Assembly (NCBI GenBank): GCA_030637245.1
Contig: DAOVVI010000202.1
Coordinates: 1 to 5,061 of the forward strand
Reading direction: 5' to 3'
Origin: Cyclobacteriaceae bacterium
GTDB taxonomy: Bacteria > Bacteroidota > Bacteroidia > Cytophagales > Cyclobacteriaceae
Length of the DNA: 5,061 nucleotides
The notes under the pieces were generated by a model. It was not told the DNA's origin, searched no databases, and was given only the letters and a program-made list of their open reading frames with translations. The number at the start of each line of letters is the position of its first letter. Position 1 is the stretch's first letter. Shown piece after piece: positions 1 through 5,061 of this stretch. Both the position numbers and the translations under genes were made by a program.

Positions 1-564
1 AATATATTGAGATTATCTTTTGCCGGGAAATGTATGGATTTGGATGTATTTATTGATGCTGCCAAAGTTGTTCAGCAGAACGAACCTGAATATGGCCTGG
101 CAAAATTGATCGGACAAACTGCTGCTTCTAAAAAAGATTATGAAACTGCTGTGAAATACCTGGAAGAATCGGTAGAGCTGACGGATGATTATACGAAGAA
201 AGCAGATGCATTATATTCACTGGCAGTTATTCAGTCAAACCTGCGTCGAAATGTCAGCGCTCGTGATTATGCGAGGAAAGCTGTAGCTGTAGATCCTACT
301 AAAAAAGAAGCATACAAGTTAATCGGAAACCTGTATTACAACAGCTTCAGTGATTGTAAAAAAGGTGAAAATCCGGTTCATGATAAAGCTATATATATTG
401 CTGCATATGAAATGTTCAAGCTTGCAGGCGATAGTTCAGGAATGAGCAGGGCCAGGGCACAATTTCCGACTATGGAAGAAATTTTTACCTGGGATTTACA
501 AGTTGGAGATCAGTATAAAGTGGGTTGCTGGATCAACCAAACAGTTTCGATTCAAAAGAGATAA
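1..564 (+). CDS. TPR-repeat protein, 3' end (5' end outside the window)
   Basis: The frame is already open at base 1, so this is the C-terminal 187 residues of a longer protein; the TTG at base 7 is an internal leucine and not a credible start. Two helical-pair TPR-like repeats are visible at fragment residues about 32-64 (GLAKLIGQTAASKKDYETAV) and 67-99 (ADALYSLAVIQSNLRRNVSA), with the usual A/G/Y spacing and a proline at the end of the second. A third, interrupted repeat follows to about 145. The C-terminus (FPTMEEIFTW, then VGDQYKVGCWINQTV) resembles the tail of TPR proteins that I recall being encoded just before lptC in Bacteroidota, and lptC does follow here. TPRs mediate protein-protein contacts; an envelope scaffolding role is inferred from context only. 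The gene ends with tandem TAA TAA and then a terminator. Confidence 0.85.
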   Translation, partial: NILRLSFAGKCMDLDVFIDAAKVVQQNEPEYGLAKLIGQTAASKKDYETAVKYLEESVELTDDYTKKADALYSLAVIQSNLRRNVSARDYARKAVAVDPTKKEAYKLIGNLYYNSFSDCKKGENPVHDKAIYIAAYEMFKLAGDSSGMSRARAQFPTMEEIFTWDLQVGDQYKVGCWINQTVSIQKR

Positions 565-580
565 TAAATCAAAAATTAAA

Positions 581-615
581 AAGGCGGCCTGGGAGATTCT
601 CTGGCCGCTTTTTTT
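581..615 (+). terminator. Intrinsic terminator after the TPR gene
   Basis: GCGGCC (584-589) pairs with GGCCGC (603-608). An inner helix can form inside the 13-base loop, and the flanking A-run pairs with the seven-T run at 609-615. It lies 17 bases after the TPR stop codon and just before the lptC start. GC-rich stem plus T-run is the standard rho-independent form. Because it sits so close to lptC, it either isolates the two genes or acts as a partial attenuator. Confidence 0.85.
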
Positions 616-625
616 GTTTTAAACT

Positions 626-1162
626 ATGAGATCATTATTGTTTATATTTCATTTGGTTTTTGTTTCTGCTCTATTATTTAATTGCGACTCAAAGACAGAG
701 GATGTAATTGAAATCCAGGAATATACAGGGCCGATTGTCGAAGTTGGGCCTTCGGTCACATATTATTCTGATTCTGCAATAGTAAAAATGAAAATGGAGG
801 CGCCAAAGCAATTCGTATTTGGCAATGGAGACAGAGAATTTCCCGAAGGTATATTTTTAGATTTTTTTAATAATAATGGAGAATTAACATCAACTTTAAA
901 AGCAGACTACTGTTATTATACCAAAAAGGAAGATATGTACAAAGCCACCGGAAATGTGGTGATCCAGGATATTGAAACAAACGACAGGCTTGATACGGAA
1001 GAATTATTTTGGAATCTAAAAAAGGAAGAATTATTTACAGAAAAGTTTGTTCGGATTGAAAAAGATGGTGAATTACATATCGGACATGGACTGGAAGCAA
1101 AGCAAGATTTTTCTTATTGGAAGATATTGGATTCTAGGGGCACGATTTCTTTAAGTGAATGA
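626..1162 (+). CDS. lptC: LPS export periplasmic protein LptC (lipoprotein)
   Basis: A 178-residue protein. LptC is the bitopic periplasmic link of the Lpt machine: it takes lipopolysaccharide from the inner-membrane LptBFG ABC transporter and passes it to LptA and onward to the LptDE translocon. Residues 1-19 are a signal peptide ending in a lipobox (LLFNC), so Cys20 should be lipidated; proteobacterial LptC is instead held by an uncleaved transmembrane helix. Residues about 42-175 fit the OstA-like beta-jellyroll: VTYYSDSAIVKMKMEAPK (44-61), FPEGIFLDFFNNNGELTS (72-89), YKATGNVVIQDIETNDRLDT (105-124) and the C-terminal GHGLEAKQDFSYWKI (153-167), which matches the family's G-x-G-x-E-A pattern. 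Length is typical. No Shine-Dalgarno sequence precedes the ATG, which is normal for the phylum; the start is set by the signal peptide. It ends TGA TAA. The assignment rests on motif recognition, since the family diverges strongly in sequence. Confidence 0.85.
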   Translation: MRSLLFIFHLVFVSALLFNCDSKTEDVIEIQEYTGPIVEVGPSVTYYSDSAIVKMKMEAPKQFVFGNGDREFPEGIFLDFFNNNGELTSTLKADYCYYTKKEDMYKATGNVVIQDIETNDRLDTEELFWNLKKEELFTEKFVRIEKDGELHIGHGLEAKQDFSYWKILDSRGTISLSE

Positions 1163-1213
1163 TAATTTTAGGTACTACCACGATTTAAATAGGGAATAAG
1201 TTTCGGATGGAAT

Positions 1214-1239
1214 GCCGCTAATGGAAAAGCGGCTTTTTT
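1214..1239 (+). terminator. Intrinsic terminator after lptC
   Basis: GCCGCT (1214-1219) pairs perfectly with AGCGGC (1228-1233) across an eight-base loop and is followed by six T (1234-1239). It lies 51 bases after the lptC stop codon and closes that transcript before the toxin-antitoxin pair, implying that brnT has its own promoter. Confidence 0.85.
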
Positions 1240-1316
1240 GATTCAAGAGCAATTCCTCTACAATGATATGTGTTAATATTATACCATTTCGGCTTAACTA
1301 TTGAGCATTTATTACT

Positions 1317-1324
1317 TAATTTTG
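1317..1324 (+). promoter_or_regulatory. Candidate Bacteroidota -7 promoter element for brnTA
   Basis: TAATTTTG is an exact match to the Bacteroidota housekeeping sigma -7 consensus TAnnTTTG. It ends 18 bases before the brnT ATG, giving a short leader. The only upstream TTG close by (1301-1303) is 13 bases away, shorter than the usual spacing, so the -33 element is not convincing. In such AT-rich DNA a chance match is possible. The terminator at 1214-1239 makes some promoter in this interval necessary. Confidence 0.35.
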
Positions 1325-1342
1325 TGAAATATCTTCTATAAT

Positions 1343-1603
1343 ATGTTCGAGTTTGATGAAAAAAAGAGCAAAACTAATAAGGCCAAACATGGTATTGATT
1401 TCAAAACAGCTGTTCAACTCTGGACTGATCCATATAGACTTGAAATTCCGGCACGATATATTAATGAAGAAAGATTTATGCTAATTGCCATGCTAGATGG
1501 TGATTGTTGGTCCGTAATTTTCGCCAAAAGAAATAAGAATATTAGAATTATCTCTGTTCGTAAATCAAGGGAAAATGAAAAAGCAATATATAACAAGTTC
1601 TGA
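1343..1603 (+). CDS. brnT: BrnT-family toxin (RelE-like ribonuclease) of a type II toxin-antitoxin pair
   Basis: An 86-residue protein, the normal BrnT size. BrnT toxins have a RelE-like fold, act as ribonucleases and halt translation until bound by BrnA. Family hallmarks run in order: MFEFDEKKSK at the N-terminus, NKAKHGIDF (12-20) followed by A23 and W27-D29-P30, a central strand around RFMLIAMLDG (44-53), W56, and the C-terminal IRIISVRKSR (67-76) with E79 and Y83, which match the family's R-I-I-S-A-R-(K/R) ending that carries basic residues implicated in activity. Nothing obvious is missing, so the toxin appears intact. The ATG is chosen because the family signature begins at residue 2; there is no clear Shine-Dalgarno sequence. 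It overlaps the antitoxin gene by 29 bases in another frame, so the two are co-transcribed. Confidence 0.9.
   Translation: MFEFDEKKSKTNKAKHGIDFKTAVQLWTDPYRLEIPARYINEERFMLIAMLDGDCWSVIFAKRNKNIRIISVRKSRENEKAIYNKF
1567..1571 (+). promoter_or_regulatory. Possible ribosome binding site of brnA inside brnT
   Basis: AAGGG lies three bases before the brnA ATG, within the brnT coding sequence. The spacing is tight for a Shine-Dalgarno site. It is one of the few purine-rich sites directly before a start in this window, and it would let the antitoxin be translated independently of the toxin. Confidence 0.3.
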
Positions 1604-1817
1604 GTTTGAAGAAAAATTTGAAGAAGGAGAGGATATTACAACATTTTTGGATGTTGAAAAAGCATCTCGCCCTGGCCTGGAACAAAGAAGGATTAGTGTT
1701 GATTTTCCTGCATGGATGGTTACTGAGTTGGATCGTGTGTCTAAAAGATTAGGAGTAACACGTCAGAGCGTGATTAAGATATTTATTTCAGATAAATTGA
1801 AAGAGGAAGGAATCTGA
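1575..1817 (+). CDS. brnA: BrnA-type ribbon-helix-helix (CopG-like) antitoxin
   Basis: An 80-residue protein encoded just downstream of, and overlapping, brnT. The acidic N-terminal part (residues 1-35, with EFEEKFEEGEDIT at 10-22) is probably flexible until it binds the toxin. The C-terminal part holds a ribbon-helix-helix DNA-binding domain: strand QRRISVDFP (37-45), helix AWMVTELDRVSKRLG (46-60), turn VTRQ (61-64) and helix SVIKIFISDKLKEE (65-78). R-I-S-V-D-F-P-A-W-M-V and G-V-T-R-Q-S-V-I-K are characteristic of the BrnA/CopG antitoxin group. In known pairs the antitoxin neutralises BrnT by direct binding and represses its own promoter, so autoregulation from the 1241-1342 interval is expected but not shown. 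In many type II systems the antitoxin gene comes first; here, as in other brnTA loci, the toxin comes first. Its stop codon is 14 bases from the stop of the convergent gene. Confidence 0.9.
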   Translation: MKKQYITSSEFEEKFEEGEDITTFLDVEKASRPGLEQRRISVDFPAWMVTELDRVSKRLGVTRQSVIKIFISDKLKEEGI

Positions 1818-1831
1818 GTAATAGTACAAAT

Positions 1832-2737
1832 CTATTCCTTAACTACCCTATAAGCCACCACCCGATTATCAAAAAATGTAGGAACAAGCAGTAAATTTTC
1901 TTCCTGGATAAACCAAATATCAGCTGTGTTTTTACCTTCCTTTTTAGTATTTAGTAGAGATTGTTTGCCTGTCTCCCTGCTAATCATAGTTATTTCTCCG
2001 TTCCAATCAGAAATCAGGTATGTGCCTGATTCATTTGTTGGTGTAATTCCGTCACCGGCTCCAATTTGTTCAGCAATCACCGTTTTTTCCAGTGTATTCA
2101 AATCGTAGCTGACAAATTTAGAAGCTTGAGAAAAGGCCACTAAAAGTTTCCCTTCAACCATCAATAATCCATTTGGCCGGCCTGGAGCATCTGAATGAAA
2201 AATGCTCACTTTACCATTTTCATATTGGAATATTTTACCTTCATTTGAGTCGGATATGTAGATTTTTCCATTTTCTCCCGGAGTTATATCATTGAGTCCC
2301 GAAGCACCATCGATCTTTAGTTTTTTATTGATTGTGCCTCCCTCTAAATCAATCAAAACCAGTTCATCCAGATCTGCTACGTAAAGTGTATTCCCCACAA
2401 TTGCCATCCCTTTTGGTCCACTCATACCCCTTACCCATTCCAAATCCAGTATCTCGCCGGTTTTAGAGATTTTAGATATAAATCCATTTCCATCCTTTTC
2501 CCATGGATTTTGATTGACATTTGAGGCATAAATTACTTCCCGGGCCTTGTCATAAATTACCGATTCCGGGGTCTTTAACAATGTGTCTGTAGCCCATACC
2601 TGTTCAAGTTTATAGTTTGATTTTTGAGATGTGACATCCTGAACAGATTGGATTTGATTATCAGCTTTTTTGGGATTGCATTGGTAAAATAAAATTGAAC
2701 CAAATAGCAAAAATTGAAATAGTAAGAATTTTCTCAT
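1832..2737 (-). CDS. SMP-30/gluconolactonase-like beta-propeller lipoprotein
   Basis: A 301-residue protein. The signal peptide (1-19) ends in a lipobox-like LFYQC, so Cys20 is the predicted lipidated residue and the protein should sit in the envelope. Residues about 45-298 form repeated beta-propeller blades with recurring G-x-x-Y-(V/I)-(A/S)-D units (NTLYVADLD, GKIYISDSN, GTYLISDWNG). The SMP-30/gluconolactonase/luciferin-regenerating family binds one divalent metal through Glu, Asn and Asp. Plausible counterparts are E58 (TPESVIYD), N189 (GRPNGLL) and D229 (GAGDGI), with N149 (GLNDI) matching the substrate-side Asn. A lactone or other small-ester hydrolase is possible; the substrate cannot be told from sequence. 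Homologues are sometimes labelled ATP/GTP-binding protein, for which I see no P-loop. The ATG is set by the signal peptide; no Shine-Dalgarno sequence is visible. The 23-base gap to the upstream nucleotidyltransferase gene allows co-transcription. Confidence 0.8.
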   Translation of the reverse strand: MRKFLLFQFLLFGSILFYQCNPKKADNQIQSVQDVTSQKSNYKLEQVWATDTLLKTPESVIYDKAREVIYASNVNQNPWEKDGNGFISKISKTGEILDLEWVRGMSGPKGMAIVGNTLYVADLDELVLIDLEGGTINKKLKIDGASGLNDITPGENGKIYISDSNEGKIFQYENGKVSIFHSDAPGRPNGLLMVEGKLLVAFSQASKFVSYDLNTLEKTVIAEQIGAGDGITPTNESGTYLISDWNGEITMISRETGKQSLLNTKKEGKNTADIWFIQEENLLLVPTFFDNRVVAYRVVKE

Positions 2738-2760
2738 GACATAAATTAATTTATAAACTA

Positions 2761-3540
2761 TTATTTCATTGATTCTTTTAAATAATCTAACATATCCTCA
2801 TGTGTACCAATATCAGTTGTGTATCCTTCATCAAAAATCTCATAATCGATTATTAAACCACTTTTCATTGCTTCCGTAAATACATCTCCAACATAAAGTT
2901 CTCTTTCACTTCCATCGGGAAGAATGCGCGTCCCCTTTTGATTTGACTTTATTAATTTTGATAAATAATCATGCATAAATTCTGTAAATGACGGCCGCCA
3001 AACAGCATTCGACCACCCGTATTTCAAATCCGATCTTTTCCCTTTAATTATAATTTCCTTTATTTTATTATCTTCAAAATCAACCATATCCCATTTCCAA
3101 TAATTCTTAACAGGAAATATACCAAGGACAATATCTGCTTTCCCGTTTTGAAGTTTTTCTTTGAGATTTATAAAAGCATTATTAGGTTCCATGACAATAT
3201 CAGCGAAACCCATAGCTATATTTTTATCTTTTATAAAAGGATATGCCTAGTCTAGGGTGAAGGGGGTTCCAAAAGGCAAGTTCATGATTTTGTAGGATAT
3301 GTTGACTCCAATGGAAGAACCATCGCCCAGCAATTGCGGGATGTCCCATTTGCCTTTTCTAATTATAAAATGAATATTATTAATTCCGGCAGCTTTGTAG
3401 TATTCAATCAGATTCTCACAAACTACTTTGGTCCTATCGTTCGTAAACTGGCCTACAATAGGAAATATTTCTTTACTGCAAGGCAAAGCGCCCAACCTAT
3501 TGGCAAGACCTCCTGCTGCTATTAAAGCATTAAATTCCAT
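2761..3540 (-). pseudogene. Sugar-phosphate nucleotidyltransferase interrupted by an in-frame amber stop
   Basis: Two open frames, 3247-3540 (97 residues) and 2761-3213 (150 residues), lie in the same frame and join through one TAG at 3247-3249. Read through, they give a 259-codon protein, a sensible length for a compact nucleotidyltransferase of the glucose-1-phosphate thymidylyltransferase type, which joins a sugar-1-phosphate to an NTP to make an NDP-sugar. The N-terminal nucleotide-binding loop is LIAAGGLANRLG (6-17), followed by PCSKEIFPI (20-28) with the conserved Lys23. GTPFTLD, stop, AYPFIKDKNIAMGFADI spans the break and includes the likely metal-binding Asp114. YTTDIGTHEDML near the C-terminus matches the family's D-I-G-T-P-E-D-L ending. 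The break removes the metal site from the first fragment and the nucleotide loop from the second, so neither should be active alone. A CAG-to-TAG change is the simplest origin. Exact sugar and nucleotide specificity are unknown. Confidence 0.8.
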
Positions 3541-3569
3541 AGATTCGAGATAAATATTTTTATAAATAT

Positions 3570-3600
3570 AAAAAACCTCTATAGTGAATTATAGAGGTTT
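3570..3600 (-). terminator. Intrinsic terminator of the methylmalonyl-CoA mutase transcript
   Basis: A perfect 11-base-pair stem, 3573-3583 (AAACCTCTATA) with 3590-3600 (TATAGAGGTTT), encloses a six-base loop. Read on the minus strand it runs into a T-run (complement of the A-run at 3570-3575), so it is oriented for the minus-strand mutase gene that stops about 50 bases upstream. On the plus strand the tail is much less T-rich. It separates the mutase from the nucleotidyltransferase start at 3540, which therefore needs its own promoter in the AT-rich 3541-3572 interval; I could not identify one clearly there. Confidence 0.85.
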
Positions 3601-3648
3601 CTGATTTTATTGACTAAGACCGGTATCGCTTAGCTTAAGTATGATATT

Positions 3649-5061
3649 TTACCCTTTCAAAAGCTTTTCCAAAATATTTTTAGCTGCTTTTGAAATTACG
3701 GTGCCAGGACCAAATACTCCGGCGACTCCGGCTTCATACAGGAAGTCATAATCTTTTGGTGGAATTACTCCGCCTGCAACTACCAGTATATCCTTGCGGC
3801 CTAACTTTTCCAATTCTTGTATAAGTTGGGGGACAAGTGTTTTATGCCCGGCTGCCAAACTAGACGCCCCAACTATATGCACATCATTTTCGGCGGCCTG
3901 ATGCGCGACTTCTTCAGGAGTTTGGAAAAGCGGACCGATATCAACATCGAAGCCAAGATCGGCAAAACTTGTGGAAATGACCTTCGCTCCTCTGTCATGG
4001 CCATCCTGCCCCATTTTTGCAACCATTATCCTGGGTCTTCTTCCTTCAACTTCGGCAAATTTATCAGCTAAGGATTTTGATTCTTCAAAGCTCTCATCAT
4101 TAGAAGCCTCAGCGGAATAGACACCTGAAATAGATCGTATGGTTGCCACATGGCGGCTAAATACTTTTTCCATAGCGTCAGATATTTCTCCCAATGTGGC
4201 GCGCTTTCTGGCGGCGTCCACAGCTAAATCCAATAGATTTCCATCACCGCCGCCTGCACATAAGGTGATGGCCTCAAGAGCGGCCAGCACATCGTCATTG
4301 TTTCTTTCCGCTTTCAGTTTGGCAAGCCGTTCCAACTGAGCTTGCCTTACTGCAGTGTTATCCACCTCAAGTAATTCGATATCCGTTTCCTCGTCCGTTT
4401 GATATTTATTTACCCCAACAATCACATCTCTACCGGAATCGATTCTGGCCTGCTTTCTAGCTGCAGCTTCTTCGATTCTCATTTTCGGGAGACCGGTTTC
4501 GATGGCTTTGGCCATACCGCCAAGTTCCTCAACTTCTTCGATCAATGCCCATGCTTTGTGCGCCAGTTCATGGGTTAATTTTTCCACATAATACGAACCG
4601 GCCCAGGGATCTACGGCCCTGCAGATATTTGTTTCATCCTGGATGTATAACTGGGTATTTCTTGCAATTCGCGCAGAGAAGTCTGTAGGAAGCGCTATGG
4701 CTTCATCAAGCGCATTGGTATGCAAGGATTGAGTATGCCCCAACGCTGCTGCCATTGCTTCAATTGCAGTTCTGGTTACATTATTAAATGGATCCTGTTC
4801 GGTCAACGACCACCCCGAAGTCTGGCTGTGAGTCCGAAGCGACATTGACTTTGGGTTTTTGGGATTGAACTGTTTCACGATTTTAGCCCAAAGCAGTCTT
4901 CCTGCCCTCATTTTGGCAATTTCCATGAAATGATTCATTCCGATTGCCCAGAAGAAAGATAGCCTTGGCGCAAATTTGTCTATGTCAATTCCAGCCTGGA
5001 TACCTGTCCTTAGGTATTCCAATCCATCTGCCAATGTATAAGCCAACTCAAGATCTGCTGT
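3649..5061 (-). CDS. scpA: Methylmalonyl-CoA mutase large (catalytic) subunit, C-terminal two thirds
   Basis: The frame stays open to the window edge (reading [13 protein letters not shown]), so 470 C-terminal residues of a roughly 700-residue protein are visible; the TTG at 5044-5046 is an internal leucine, not a start. The enzyme interconverts (R)-methylmalonyl-CoA and succinyl-CoA with adenosylcobalamin, linking propionate and branched-chain/odd-chain catabolism to the TCA cycle. Visible landmarks (fragment numbering) are the end of the TIM barrel with [20 protein letters not shown] (from 74), whose His78 probably corresponds to the active-site His244 of the Propionibacterium enzyme; [20 protein letters not shown] (110-129); [10 protein letters not shown] (151-160); and the C-terminal B12 domain with D353-x-H355-x-x-G358 (MGQDGHDRG), where His355 is the cobalt ligand. 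GASSLAAGH (398-406) and AGGVIPP (429-435) complete that domain. All key residues are intact. The small partner subunit (mutA), when present, usually lies upstream, here off the right edge. The alternative symbol is mutB. Confidence 0.97.
   Translation of the reverse strand, partial: TADLELAYTLADGLEYLRTGIQAGIDIDKFAPRLSFFWAIGMNHFMEIAKMRAGRLLWAKIVKQFNPKNPKSMSLRTHSQTSGWSLTEQDPFNNVTRTAIEAMAAALGHTQSLHTNALDEAIALPTDFSARIARNTQLYIQDETNICRAVDPWAGSYYVEKLTHELAHKAWALIEEVEELGGMAKAIETGLPKMRIEEAAARKQARIDSGRDVIVGVNKYQTDEETDIELLEVDNTAVRQAQLERLAKLKAERNNDDVLAALEAITLCAGGGDGNLLDLAVDAARKRATLGEISDAMEKVFSRHVATIRSISGVYSAEASNDESFEESKSLADKFAEVEGRRPRIMVAKMGQDGHDRGAKVISTSFADLGFDVDIGPLFQTPEEVAHQAAENDVHIVGASSLAAGHKTLVPQLIQELEKLGRKDILVVAGGVIPPKDYDFLYEAGVAGVFGPGTVISKAAKNILEKLLKG

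Noticed and set aside
1337..1342. TATAAT hexamer immediately before the brnT ATG, as a -10 box
   Set aside because: It directly abuts the start codon, so transcription would begin inside the gene. The TAATTTTG element further upstream fits the phylum's promoter type and geometry better.
1807..1840. Seven-base inverted repeat AAGGAAT/ATTCCTT spanning the convergent brnA and SMP-30 stop codons, as a bidirectional terminator
   Set aside because: The stem is short and AT-rich with a 20-base loop, and there is no T-run on either strand.
1414..2108. Short open frames antisense to brnT (1414-1596) and to the SMP-30 gene (1926-2108)
   Set aside because: Both lie wholly within well-supported genes on the other strand and encode low-complexity hydrophobic strings without family resemblance.
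2741..2754. Perfect 14-base palindrome ATAAATTAATTTAT between the nucleotidyltransferase and SMP-30 genes, as an operator
   Set aside because: It consists only of A and T in a very AT-rich 23-base gap, where such palindromes arise easily; no regulator gene or second copy supports it.
3334..3525. Plus-strand 63-residue open frame opposite the nucleotidyltransferase 5' half
   Set aside because: It is the complement of the conserved GGLANRLG/PCSKEIFPI coding region and has no independent coding signal.
3614..3633. CTAAG/CTTAG hairpin between the mutase stop and its terminator
   Set aside because: Only five pairs with a ten-base loop and no T-run; the 11-base-pair stem at 3573-3600 is the convincing terminator.
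3817..4339. Plus-strand open frames opposite the mutase gene (3817-4071 and 4139-4339)
   Set aside because: They are antisense to a highly conserved coding region and their translations show no recognisable domain or native protein character.

Overview
The window looks like chromosomal DNA of a Bacteroidota bacterium, most likely of the Cytophagales type. Supporting signs are an LptC encoded as a short lipoprotein directly after a TPR protein with a VGCWI-type C-terminus, start codons mostly lacking Shine-Dalgarno sequences, a promoter element matching the phylum's TAnnTTTG -7 consensus, and moderate to low GC (about 31-48% in stretches counted by hand). The species is an inference; no rRNA or other diagnostic marker is present.

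Left part, plus strand: the 3' end of a TPR-repeat gene (1-564) ends in two stop codons and a strong intrinsic terminator. The lipopolysaccharide-export gene lptC (626-1162) begins only about ten bases after the terminator T-run and is followed by its own terminator (1214-1239). Next comes a compact BrnT/BrnA type II toxin-antitoxin pair (1343-1817), the two genes overlapping by 29 bases.

Middle, minus strand and convergent with the toxin-antitoxin pair: an SMP-30/gluconolactonase-type beta-propeller lipoprotein (1832-2737), preceded 23 bases upstream by a sugar-phosphate nucleotidyltransferase gene (2761-3540). A single in-frame amber codon at 3247-3249 splits that gene into 97- and 150-residue pieces. 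Every codon before and after the stop fits one continuous protein, so this is a probable recent pseudogene or a sequencing error.

Right part, minus strand: the C-terminal two thirds of the large (catalytic) subunit of adenosylcobalamin-dependent methylmalonyl-CoA mutase (3649-5061, running off the right edge), with a clear intrinsic terminator (3570-3600).

The genes do not form one pathway. They are housekeeping functions (envelope biogenesis, propionate/succinate metabolism) with an accessory toxin-antitoxin module and a damaged nucleotidyltransferase between them. I see no CRISPR array, tRNA, rRNA, transposase or attachment site, and no evidence for a new multi-gene system. There is no gene-free stretch longer than 300 bases; the longest (1163-1342) holds a terminator and a candidate promoter.
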